50,132 bases of DNA, taken from positions 1-50,132 of the forward strand of contig WGBO01000051.1 in NCBI GenBank assembly GCA_015494295.1, given 5' to 3'. Positions 19,677 to 28,321 of the stretch are shown piece after piece; positions within the stretch are counted from its first letter, which is position 1; each line of letters begins with the position of its first letter. The translations under genes and the position numbers were made by a program. This stretch comes from Gammaproteobacteria bacterium. GTDB taxonomy: Bacteria; Pseudomonadota; Gammaproteobacteria; DSM-19610. Below the pieces are notes generated by a model, which saw only the letters and a program-made list of their open reading frames with translations, did no database searches and was not told the DNA's origin.

Positions 19677-20151
19677 TGCCAATATCCTGATCGATGTGAT
19701 GGCGGGTGGTATCCTCGAGGAAATATTTTCACTGGACTATGAGTTTGCGGTGCCGGATGTGTTGTTCCATGAAGAATTGCGAGAGCAGCACCCGGATCTT
19801 CCGGACAGGGGGCTTGCTATTCTGGCCTTGGGTGAAGCGGCCATCATCGATACGGCACAACTGGGTGTCAAGCATGCCAGGACCGGTGTCAGTAATAATG
19901 ACTGTCTGGCCCTGGCGCTTGCCAGGCAGGAAGCCTGTCCGCTGTTGACGGGGGACAATGCCCTGCGGCAGGTGTCGATTATCGAAGAGGTCGAGGTCAG
20001 GGGCACGGTTTGGCTGATGGGAGAACTGCTTGAATCCGGCATAATCGATGTGGACCGGGCAGAATCGGCCTATGATGCCATGCGTGCAGATGGCAGCCGC
20101 CTGCCCTGGAAAGATGTGAACGCGCAAGTCAAAAAATTCAGGAACCGGTAA
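19651..20151 (+). CDS. PIN-domain protein (probable toxin nuclease)
   Basis: 166 residues. The PIN fold is indicated by LLISDANILIDVM (Asp9), a mid-domain acid (Glu41/42), NNDCLALALAR (Asp84) and LLTGDNALR (Asp102), the acidic quartet of PIN ribonucleases. It starts at GTG 19651, inside the 3' end of the XRE-ImmA gene, the tight coupling typical of toxin-antitoxin pairs. I recall PIN-like toxins being paired with COG2856 antitoxins. The methyltransferase gene begins 9 bases after its stop, so toxin, antitoxin and modification enzyme likely share a transcript. The target RNA is unknown. Confidence 0.8.
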   Translation: MSHKLLISDANILIDVMAGGILEEIFSLDYEFAVPDVLFHEELREQHPDLPDRGLAILALGEAAIIDTAQLGVKHARTGVSNNDCLALALARQEACPLLTGDNALRQVSIIEEVEVRGTVWLMGELLESGIIDVDRAESAYDAMRADGSRLPWKDVNAQVKKFRNR

Positions 20152-20160
20152 AGGAAAGAT

Positions 20161-23100
20161 ATGAATGATCATTTAAGTCGATTCCAGGCATTGCTCCGCG
20201 AAATCTTCCAGTTCGATTTCGCCGACCTGGATACCGGCATCTATCGCCTGTTCCGCCTGCGCGAAAAGGAGCTGCGCCGCTTCATCGATGAAACCCTGCC
20301 GGCCGAGGTGGATGCCGCCTTCGGCGCAGATACCTCTGGTCAGCGCCTGCATGCAAAGGAAAAACTGGATGAGCTGGCCGACAAGATCCGGGAAGAACTG
20401 GCGGACGACGCGGTGCAGCCCGATGGCGACCTGGCCGGGGAGTACAAGAAGACCAAGCTGGGCAAGCAGTATCTCGCGGCCCGCAAGGCGCTGGACGACA
20501 TAACGGCCAACGAATCCGACCGCGACGAGGTGTTCAATCACCTTTATGCCTTTTTCTCGCGTTACTACGAAGACGCCGATTTCATTCCCAAGCGCCGCTA
20601 CAGCCGCCGGCCGGATACCTATGCCGTGCCGTATTCCGGCGAGGAGGTCATGTTCCACTGGGCTACGCGCGGCATGCACTATATCAAGACCGGCGAGCAT
20701 TTTCGCGACTACCGCTTTAAGGTGGACACCCTGGAAGGCGCATGTACGGTCCACTTCCGGCTTACCGAGGCCGACCTGCCGAAGGACAACACCAAGGGCG
20801 ACCGGCGCTGGTTCTTCCCGCTGCCCAAAGACATCGAGTGGGATGAAGCAACACGCACCCTGGTGCTGCCGTTTCACTACCGGCTGCCCACCGAGAAAGA
20901 AGTCGCGGAACACGGCAGGAACAGCAAGGCCCAGCGCAGCATTCTGGAAGCCGCGGCGAAGAAGGTCCTCGACAAGGTGGCAAAAGCGGCGCCGTTTCTG
21001 CAGGCCAAGCTGGCGGAACCCATGGGCGATGGTGAAGATTCCTATTTGTTGCGCCGCATGGGCCATTTCGCCCGTCGGCACTCGGCGGACTACTTCATTT
21101 ATCCCGAATTGCGCGCCTTCCTGCAAAGGGAGCTGGAGTTCTACGTCAAGGACCAGATGCTGCACCTGGACGACCTGGAAGGCGCGCTCGACGCCCGCCT
21201 GCGCCTGATCCGCGTGGTCAGCGCCATCGCCGAAAAAATCATCGAATTCCTCGACGACATCGAGCAACTGCAAAACCGCCTTTTCGAGAAGCCCAAGTTC
21301 GTGCTGGCCACCGACTGGCTGCTGCATATTCGTCACGTGCCGGAAAAACTCTGGCCGGAAATTCTGAAAAACAAGGCGCAGAAGGTAGCCTGGCGCGAGC
21401 TGTTCTCGACACCCGACAAGGTGGACAAGAAATTCCTCAAGACCCATCCCACCCTGGTGCTGGATACCCGGCATTTCGATGCGGACTTCAAGCGCCGTCT
21501 GCTGCAACAGTTGCCATTCGAGAATATCGAGGACGCCACTGACGGCCTGCTGATCCACAGCGAGAACTGGCAGGCGCTGAACCTGCTACAGCACAAGTAC
21601 GCGGGCAAGGTGAAGTGCATCTATATCGACCCACCTTACAATCGGGGTGACGATGAATTTATCTACAAAGACAGATACCAGCACGCGAGCTGGTGTTCGA
21701 TGCTCGATGAGCGCCTACAGTGTGCTAAAAGCTACCTTGAAGAAGGTGGTGTAATAATCCTAAGCATCGACGATAACGAGCAGCCTAACCTTCGGCGGTT
21801 GGCGGATAAGGTATTCGGCACAAGGAATTTTATTGCCCAACTTACCTGGGAAAAGACTCGTAAGAATGATGCAAAATTGTTCAGTATCGGTCACGATTAT
21901 CTTCTGATCTATGCAAAATCACTAGAAACCCTGAAGCGGAAAGGAACAATGTGGAGGGAAGCAAAGCCAGGAGCTGCGGAGATTCTTGTCGAATATAAAA
22001 GACTGAGAGAGCTCTATGGTGATGATAATAGCGCCGTCGAAGAAGGTCTGCGTGCTTGGTACAAATCTCTTCCAAAAACACATCCAGCAAAAAAACTAAG
22101 CCGTTATAAGCACGTGGATAAAGATGGGCCTTGGCGGGACAGGGATATTTCTTGGCCTGGTGGCGGCGGTCCCCGTTATGACGTGATTCACCCTGTTACC
22201 CATATACCTTGCAAGGTTCCAGAAAGAGGGTGGGGTTTTGCCACTCCAGAAGAAATGCAAAGGCAGATTGAAAGAGGTCTGATTGTTTTTCGAGAAGATC
22301 ATAACGATCCGCCTTTCAGAAAAGCGCATCTACTGCCAGTTGCTGAAGAGCTTGAAGCAACTGCAGAAGAGGAGCCAGAGGAAGAAGTGGGTTTGCAGGT
22401 AATGCCTTCTGTGATCTACAAACAGTCACAGGTATCTGTGAAGCTGTTGCGCCATATTTTAGGTAAAAAGCTATTTGATAACCCAAAAGACCATGAGGTG
22501 CTTGCACGCTTGATCAAGTATGTCTCTGGCAAGGGCGATATTGTGTTCGATTATTTTGGAGGCTCCGGAAGTACCGGGCATGCCGCAATTACTCTGCGCA
22601 GGGACGATGCTACTGGTCAAAGATTTATCTTGGATGAAATGGGAGCACATTTTCAGACGGTTCTCATGCCGCGTATCCAAAAGATACTTTATACTCCAGA
22701 TTGGAAGGACGGCAAGCCCAAAGAAGAACCTGTCTTCGAAGACCTGCTGGGCGATACCGCACTACCCGACTGGGTTGAACGTTCACCGCGACTGGTCAAG
22801 GTACTGCGCCTGGAATCCTATGAGGATAGTCTGCAGAACCTGATCAGCCGTGAGGAGGAAAAACCCGGCAAGGATACCCTGGAAACCTCCCTGCGCTATA
22901 TGTTCGAGCGCGCCGGCGAAGGCGCACCAACTCTGCTCAACGTCGAGCAACTGGAACACCCCTTCGACTACCGGCTGGACATACTGGGTGAAGACGGCCC
23001 GCAGGCCGAGACGGTGGACCTGGCCGAGACCGCCAACCTGCTGCTGGGTCTGGATGTGGTGAAATACGAGACCTGGACGGCGCCGGACAAGCGCGACTAT

Positions 23101-23310
23101 CTCGCCGTGCACGCACAAAAGGACGGCCGTCGCTGGCTGGTGCTGTGGCGCGACATGGCGGACCTGGATATCGAGGCCGAGCGTAAGTTCCTTGCGCCGA
23201 AGATCAAGGACTTCGACGAGGTGCGCATCAACGGCGATTCCGCCGTGCCGGGTATCCGCGCCATCGATCTGGACCTGGCCCGGGCCATGGGGGCGATTCA
23301 GGCGGTCTGA
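20161..23310 (+). CDS. Type III-like DNA methyltransferase (Mod)
   Basis: 1049 residues; probably methylates adenine in the recognition site of the R-M system. The amino-methyltransferase motif IV DPPY is at 490-493 (CIYIDPPYN), and motif I FDYFGGSGSTG comes later at about 796, the beta-class order (IV, target recognition, I) of type III Mod proteins. The roughly 480-residue N-terminal part before DPPY is much longer than in classic Mod enzymes (where DPPY lies near residue 120) and has no motif I recognise. AAAGGAAAG precedes the ATG. From about 21640 to 22730 (the target-recognition part) the DNA is visibly AT-richer than the flanks of the same gene. It follows the PIN gene after 9 bases. 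Confidence 0.87.
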   Translation: MNDHLSRFQALLREIFQFDFADLDTGIYRLFRLREKELRRFIDETLPAEVDAAFGADTSGQRLHAKEKLDELADKIREELADDAVQPDGDLAGEYKKTKLGKQYLAARKALDDITANESDRDEVFNHLYAFFSRYYEDADFIPKRRYSRRPDTYAVPYSGEEVMFHWATRGMHYIKTGEHFRDYRFKVDTLEGACTVHFRLTEADLPKDNTKGDRRWFFPLPKDIEWDEATRTLVLPFHYRLPTEKEVAEHGRNSKAQRSILEAAAKKVLDKVAKAAPFLQAKLAEPMGDGEDSYLLRRMGHFARRHSADYFIYPELRAFLQRELEFYVKDQMLHLDDLEGALDARLRLIRVVSAIAEKIIEFLDDIEQLQNRLFEKPKFVLATDWLLHIRHVPEKLWPEILKNKAQKVAWRELFSTPDKVDKKFLKTHPTLVLDTRHFDADFKRRLLQQLPFENIEDATDGLLIHSENWQALNLLQHKYAGKVKCIYIDPPYNRGDDEFIYKDRYQHASWCSMLDERLQCAKSYLEEGGVIILSIDDNEQPNLRRLADKVFGTRNFIAQLTWEKTRKNDAKLFSIGHDYLLIYAKSLETLKRKGTMWREAKPGAAEILVEYKRLRELYGDDNSAVEEGLRAWYKSLPKTHPAKKLSRYKHVDKDGPWRDRDISWPGGGGPRYDVIHPVTHIPCKVPERGWGFATPEEMQRQIERGLIVFREDHNDPPFRKAHLLPVAEELEATAEEEPEEEVGLQVMPSVIYKQSQVSVKLLRHILGKKLFDNPKDHEVLARLIKYVSGKGDIVFDYFGGSGSTGHAAITLRRDDATGQRFILDEMGAHFQTVLMPRIQKILYTPDWKDGKPKEEPVFEDLLGDTALPDWVERSPRLVKVLRLESYEDSLQNLISREEEKPGKDTLETSLRYMFERAGEGAPTLLNVEQLEHPFDYRLDILGEDGPQAETVDLAETANLLLGLDVVKYETWTAPDKRDYLAVHAQKDGRRWLVLWRDMADLDIEAERKFLAPKIKDFDEVRINGDSAVPGIRAIDLDLARAMGAIQAV

Positions 23311-23320
23311 CAGGGCCAGC

Positions 23321-23408
23321 TATCAACAAACTATCAATTATTATCAATTTGATAATTTGCGGAACTAGCATTAAACTATCAATTTATATCAAATTGATAG
23401 TTTAATGC
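23321..23408 (+). promoter_or_regulatory. Promoter and palindromic operator of the fic-res operon
   Basis: A perfect 18-base inverted repeat (23368-23385 and 23391-23408, GCATTAAACTATCAATTT and its complement) is separated by 5 bases and ends 13 bases before the fic ATG. Further TATCAA or TTGATA copies occur at 23321, 23332, 23342 and 23349. TTGATA at 23349-23354 with TAAACT at 23372-23377 (17-base spacer) makes a promoter whose -10 and start site lie in the palindrome. The layout is that of a repressor site; the binding protein is unproven, the Fic C-terminus being the nearest candidate. Confidence 0.75.
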
Positions 23409-23421
23409 GACCGAGAGGGAC

Positions 23422-24765
23422 ATGAAGCAGCCGCAGAAACCACCGCCGCTGGAAAACATTGGCGCCCTGGCTGAAAAACTCGGGCCGGAGGCGTTCGGGC
23501 GCATGATGGCCCAAATGATGGAAGCAACCGATGCCTATCTGCACTGGGATGAGCTGCGCCATCGCGCGCCGCCGGAGGGCCTTACCCATGAGGCCTGGTG
23601 GTACAGCCTGAAATTGGGACGGGTGCGCAGTGCGCATTTTCTGCCGCTGACCGACGCGGCCGGCCGGCCTTTTTACTACACCCTGCCCAACCAGGTGCTG
23701 GCGCAGTTGCACGCGATCGACAGCCAGGCGCGCGGCCGCATCCGCATGGACGAACAGGTGACCGGGCCGGAAACCCGCGATCGCTATATCGTCAGTTCAT
23801 TGATGGAAGAGGCCATCACTTCAAGCCAACTCGAAGGTGCATCGACCACGCGCAAGGTGGCGGTGGAAATGCTGCGAACCGGCCGTAAGCCCAGAGATCA
23901 CAGTGAACGCATGATCGCTAACAACTACGCGGCGATGCAGCATATACGCAAGATCAAGGACCAGGCGCTGACACCGGACACCGTGCTGGAACTGCATCGC
24001 ATCGTGACCAGTGAAACACTGGAAAACCCGGCCGCCGCCGGTCGCCTGCAACAGCCGGGCGAGAAGCGCGTGACCATCTGGGATGACCGCGACGGCACGC
24101 TGTTGTTCACGCCACCACCCGCGGAGCAATTGCCGAGCCGGTTGGAAGCGCTGTGCGAATTCGCCAACCGCGATTTCGACAAGGAAAATTTCATCCCGCC
24201 GATTGTGCAGGCCATCGTGCTGCACTTCTGGCTGGCCTACGATCATCCATTTGAGGACGGCAATGGCCGCACCGCGCGGGCGCTGTTTTACTGGAGTATG
24301 CTGCGTAATGGTTACTGGTTGGTGGAATACCTTTCGATCTCAAGATTATTACGCAAGGCGCCGGTACAGTATGCACGCGCCTATCTCTACACCGAGACCG
24401 ATGACAATGACCTGACCTACTTTATTCTGCATCAGCTCGGCGTTATCAGCCAGGCAACCGAGGAGCTCGAACGCTGGTTGGAGCACAAGATTGGCGAACT
24501 GCGTGATATTGAACGGCGCATGCACGTGGTGCAGGGTATCAACCATCGCCAGCAGGCGCTGCTCGCGCATGCACTGCGCAATCCTAAAGCGAAGTATTCG
24601 ATCCAGTCGCATCTGAGAAGCCATAACATTGCGTATGCGACGGCGCGTAGTGACCTGTTGTCACTGGTTGAGCAGGGTTTTCTGGAGCAGCGCAAAGCCG
24701 GGCGTGCGATCTCCTTTCAGCCGGTGTCCGATATCGAGCAGCGGCTTTCGGGTGAAATATCATGA
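23422..24765 (+). CDS. Fic family protein with winged-helix-like C-terminus
   Basis: 447 residues; Fic enzymes transfer AMP (or other nucleotide parts) to target proteins. An N-terminal extension comes first, then the class II inhibitory motif S134-x3-E138-G139 (SSQLEG), and the full active-site motif HPFEDGNGRTAR at 275-286 with catalytic His275. The last 80 residues (ALLAHALRNP ... RSDLLSLVEQGFLEQRKAGRAISFQP) read as a winged helix-turn-helix, suggesting DNA binding. It has its own promoter and palindrome, and its stop overlaps the res start (ATGA). Placement between Mod and Res suggests control of restriction, which is inference. Confidence 0.88.
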   Translation: MKQPQKPPPLENIGALAEKLGPEAFGRMMAQMMEATDAYLHWDELRHRAPPEGLTHEAWWYSLKLGRVRSAHFLPLTDAAGRPFYYTLPNQVLAQLHAIDSQARGRIRMDEQVTGPETRDRYIVSSLMEEAITSSQLEGASTTRKVAVEMLRTGRKPRDHSERMIANNYAAMQHIRKIKDQALTPDTVLELHRIVTSETLENPAAAGRLQQPGEKRVTIWDDRDGTLLFTPPPAEQLPSRLEALCEFANRDFDKENFIPPIVQAIVLHFWLAYDHPFEDGNGRTARALFYWSMLRNGYWLVEYLSISRLLRKAPVQYARAYLYTETDDNDLTYFILHQLGVISQATEELERWLEHKIGELRDIERRMHVVQGINHRQQALLAHALRNPKAKYSIQSHLRSHNIAYATARSDLLSLVEQGFLEQRKAGRAISFQPVSDIEQRLSGEIS

Positions 24766-27700
24766 GTCTTGAGCAGCATCTGGTTCGCAACCGCTGGCTG
24801 TATCAACGTTTCGGCGTAAACAATTTCATCGAACTACAGGCCGGTATCGAGTCGGCGCCAGAAGGTTCGCGCGGCGATGGTCACAGTCATTTTCTCGGTC
24901 ATCTCGACCGCGCCGGTCTACAGATCGACTGGCCCAAACTGGAGGCCTATGACCGCCGGGTGATGGACCTGGAACGTGAGCTGGCTCGGGTGCGTAGTGA
25001 TTTCCGCGCCTTCAAGTATTTCCAGTATCTCGCCCTGCTGTTTACCGAACTGTGGCTGGACGAGCTGACGGCCGATCCCGCGGCCATGCTCACGCGCATC
25101 AACCACTGGCTGGCTGCGATGTGCCAGCAGGAGCCGTCACTGGCGAATATGCCTGATTTTGACTCTTCTGACCTTCGAAGGCTGGCCTTTTTCATGGCGA
25201 CCGGTTCCGGCAAAACGCTGCTCATGCATGCCCACATCCGGCAGGTGCAGCATTATCTGAGAACGGGCGCCCATCCGGAGGCGCTGCTGGGCGGGACCGG
25301 CGGGCAGGCGGCCTTCGACAATATCCTGCTGATCACGCCGGGCCCCGGCCTGTCGGCGCAGCATCTGCGCGAATTCGTCGACAGCCACATCCCGGCGGTG
25401 CATCTGACCGAGGCGTTGAACGACCCTTACCGCTATGCCGATCACGTCAAAGTGGTCGAGATCCACAAGCTGGTGGAGCAGGCCAGCGGTGACGGACTGA
25501 GCATTCCCATCGAGGAACTGGGCGCGCGCAACCTGGTGCTGGTGGACGAGGGGCACAAGGGCACCGGCTCCGAGGCGCAGACCTGGAAGAACCGCCAGCG
25601 CGCGGTCAGTGCCGATGGTGTCCTGCTGGAATATTCCGCCACCTTTGCGCAGGCGATTGCCGCCGCCCGGCCCAAGGACCGCAATGACTTGTTTGCCGAA
25701 TACGGCAAGGCGATCCTGTTCGACTATTCCTATCGCTGGTTCTACGGTGACGGTTTCGGTAAGGACTTTCGGGTGTTGAATATCAGCAAGGCAGCGCAGG
25801 ACCGTGCTGACGATCTGCTTATGGCCGGGTTGCTGGTGTTCTACCGCCAGTGGCATACCTGGCAACAACACCCCGATGAAGCGCGTGCTTACAACATCGC
25901 TGCGCCGTTGTGGGTGTTTGTCGGCTCATCGGTCAGTGCCGCGGCCGTATTTTCGGCTGGTGGCGAAAAGAAGTCTGATGTGGCGAACGTTGTGGTCTTT
26001 CTCAAGCGCTTTCTGGCCGAGCGTGACTGGGCTGTCAAGGTTATTGATACCTTGCTCAAGGGAGAGTCGTTGTTCGTGGACGGCGCCGGTAATGATCTGC
26101 TGGCTGATCGGCTCAAGCCCTGGAAGCGACGCAAGGCGACCGGTCTGTACGATGAAATCTGCAAACAGCTTTTCGGTGGCCGGGGCACACTGGAGCTGTG
26201 GGCGCTGAAGGGTGCGGACGGCGAGCTGGGGCTCAAGGTGGCCGGCTGCGAGCGCTGGTTCGGGTTGATCAATATCGGCGATGTATCCGCCCTGAAAAAA
26301 TACCTGCTGGAGCACGATGCCATCGAGGTACGTGACGACCAGTTCACGGGCAGTCTGTTTACCGATATCGAGCATCCGGAATCACCAGTCAAGCTGCTGA
26401 TCGGCGCACGCAAGTTTACCGAAGGCTGGAGCTCGTGGCGGGTCTCCAGCATGGGCCTGCTCAATATGGGCAAGGGCGAGGGCTCGCTGGTGATTCAGCT
26501 CTTCGGTCGCGGGGTGCGGTTGAAAGGCCGGGATCTGAGTCTGAAACGCTCCAGCCATCTGGATGGTACGCACCCTGAATGGCTGGAGGATCTGGAGCGG
26601 CTGGAGATATTCGGCTGGAATGGCGATTACGTCGCCCGTTTCCGCGCCATTCTGGAAGACGAGGGTTTTGCGCGGACCATCGAGGCGCCGGTTATTCCGA
26701 TGAAGCCCTTTCCCAAGGGCCTGTATGTGCCGTATCCAAAGACCGGCTATTCGACTCTTGCGGAGACCTGGCGGTTGACGGCCGATGGCCCTGATATCCT
26801 GATTGACCGCCGGCCCAAGGTGGCAGCCGCCGCCGGTGGCAATGCGGCGCTGGACGTGGAAACGCTCGCGGCAACGGGGAGCGAGTACCGTCTGGACCAG
26901 CCGGAGGTCAAGGACCTCGTCGATCTGCAGGCGCTGTACCTGACAGTGCTGGACCACAAGCAGCGGCGCGGGCACGACAACCTGTTCATCGACAAGTCGG
27001 TAATCCCCGCTCTTCTGGAGCGCTGTACGCTTCGGGTCGACTATCCGCTGAGTGAGCGCAGTCGCCTGCAAACGGATGCCGGACTGGCGCTATGCACCTA
27101 TGTGGACCGTTATGTGGCGCGCAGGGAACGTCAGTCGGAGAACGCCATGCTGGCGCCACGAAAACTGTCTGTGGAAGAAGCGCCTGGCTCCTGGCTGCTA
27201 CAGCCACCGTATCAGATTCGTATCCATGAGCAGAAGCTGGAGAAACAGATACAGAAAATTGTCTCAAGCCGGAAACAGTTCGAATCGGCGGCCGGCGCGC
27301 CGCTGCCACGGTTGCACATCGATCACCACCTCTATCATCCGCTGGTCAATGAAGCGGGGTTGGATGAAGGCCTTTCCATTAGCCCGGCGCCATTGAAGGC
27401 TAGCGAGGCCTCGTTGCTGGAAACCATCACCAGGTGGTGGAAGGATAACCACCAACACCATTCAGGCGTACACCTCTACGTGCTGCGTAACCTGCCCAGG
27501 ATTGGTGTCGGCCTCTACCGACAGAGCGGATTCTATCCTGACTTTATTCTTTGGGTGAAACACAGCAAGCCCGCGCGCCAGCGAATCGTGTTGCTGGAAC
27601 CGCATGGTCTGCATCATGAAACGCCTAATGCGCTGCAGAGTGACAAGGTGCAAGCCCTGGCCGCATTCCGTGAACTGGGCAAGTCTGACGGGTTTGTGAA

Positions 27701-27863
27701 AAAGAAAATCACGCTGGACGGCTATATTATCTCTGATACGCCGGTTGATCAGATACCGGGCGGGATTGACGGTAAGTCGAAAGAGAAATTGGCCAAGGAA
27801 TATGCAGTTATTCTGGCGAAGCCTGATCAAGACTGGTGGGTGCCTGATGCGTTGGGGTTGTGA
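24762..27863 (+). CDS. Type III-like restriction subunit (DEAD/DEAH helicase-nuclease, Res)
   Basis: 1033 residues; an ATP-dependent DNA translocase/endonuclease partner of the Mod protein. Walker A ATGSGKT is at 146-152 and the DEAD-type motif II DEGH at 262-265; later helicase motifs include the SAT-like YSATFAQ and LLIGARKFTEGWSSWRVSSMGLLNMGKGEGSLVIQ-type motifs V/VI with the QLFGRGVR arginine finger. Near the C-terminus, YPDF (Asp927) ... LLEPHG (Glu946) gives a PD-(D/E)xK-like nuclease with His in the usual Lys place. I recall this architecture as a family of restriction endonucleases (MSLEQHLVRNRWLYQRFGVNNFIELQ-type N-terminus). It overlaps fic by 4 bases. Confidence 0.85.
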   Translation: MSLEQHLVRNRWLYQRFGVNNFIELQAGIESAPEGSRGDGHSHFLGHLDRAGLQIDWPKLEAYDRRVMDLERELARVRSDFRAFKYFQYLALLFTELWLDELTADPAAMLTRINHWLAAMCQQEPSLANMPDFDSSDLRRLAFFMATGSGKTLLMHAHIRQVQHYLRTGAHPEALLGGTGGQAAFDNILLITPGPGLSAQHLREFVDSHIPAVHLTEALNDPYRYADHVKVVEIHKLVEQASGDGLSIPIEELGARNLVLVDEGHKGTGSEAQTWKNRQRAVSADGVLLEYSATFAQAIAAARPKDRNDLFAEYGKAILFDYSYRWFYGDGFGKDFRVLNISKAAQDRADDLLMAGLLVFYRQWHTWQQHPDEARAYNIAAPLWVFVGSSVSAAAVFSAGGEKKSDVANVVVFLKRFLAERDWAVKVIDTLLKGESLFVDGAGNDLLADRLKPWKRRKATGLYDEICKQLFGGRGTLELWALKGADGELGLKVAGCERWFGLINIGDVSALKKYLLEHDAIEVRDDQFTGSLFTDIEHPESPVKLLIGARKFTEGWSSWRVSSMGLLNMGKGEGSLVIQLFGRGVRLKGRDLSLKRSSHLDGTHPEWLEDLERLEIFGWNGDYVARFRAILEDEGFARTIEAPVIPMKPFPKGLYVPYPKTGYSTLAETWRLTADGPDILIDRRPKVAAAAGGNAALDVETLAATGSEYRLDQPEVKDLVDLQALYLTVLDHKQRRGHDNLFIDKSVIPALLERCTLRVDYPLSERSRLQTDAGLALCTYVDRYVARRERQSENAMLAPRKLSVEEAPGSWLLQPPYQIRIHEQKLEKQIQKIVSSRKQFESAAGAPLPRLHIDHHLYHPLVNEAGLDEGLSISPAPLKASEASLLETITRWWKDNHQHHSGVHLYVLRNLPRIGVGLYRQSGFYPDFILWVKHSKPARQRIVLLEPHGLHHETPNALQSDKVQALAAFRELGKSDGFVKKKITLDGYIISDTPVDQIPGGIDGKSKEKLAKEYAVILAKPDQDWWVPDALGL

Positions 27864-27923
27864 ACGTGCGTGTGTGGTGTAAAGAATATAATTTTCGCCT
27901 GAACTTCTGATAGGACGCAGTCT

Positions 27924-28321
27924 ATGGATGCGAACGCCGTTGCTTTGCTGGCAATCTTTGAAAAGAAGCTGCGCCTGGAAGTCCCGTTGTTCCAGCGCCA
28001 GTATGTGTGGAACGAGGAGCAGCAGTGGGCGCCGCTGTGGGAGGATATTTCCAGGAAAATGGGCGAGTATCTTGAGGGGCGCAAAGATGCGCCGGTCCAT
28101 TTCCTCGGAGCAATGGTTCTTGACCAGAAGCAGACGCCCACCAGTCATGTTGAGAAACGGAAGGTTATCGATGGCCAGCAACGGTTGACGACACTTCAGG
28201 TATTCCTGGCAGCATTCCGGGATTTCTGTCGTGATAATGATTGTGAAAAGCTGGCGAATGAGTGCGAAACGTTCAGCCTGAACAAGGGCGCGATGGCTGA
28301 GCCGGAGGAGGAGAAATTTAA
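27924..28321 (+). pseudogene. Truncated DUF262 (GmrSD-type) protein gene
   Basis: Only the N-terminal ~133 residues of a DUF262 protein remain: the characteristic LEVPLFQRQYVWNE, APVHFLGAMVLDQ and KVIDGQQRLTTLQVFLAAFRDF motifs are intact (the last carries the DGQQR nucleotide-binding/nuclease signature). Full proteins of this family, for example GmrS/GmrSD restriction enzymes for modified DNA, are several hundred residues longer. At 28321-28322 the sequence passes into the end of an IS5-type element and the frame runs on for 21 unrelated residues to a stop at 28385. TATAAT at 27887-27892 may be a -10 element. It was probably a further defence gene of the island. Confidence 0.8.
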
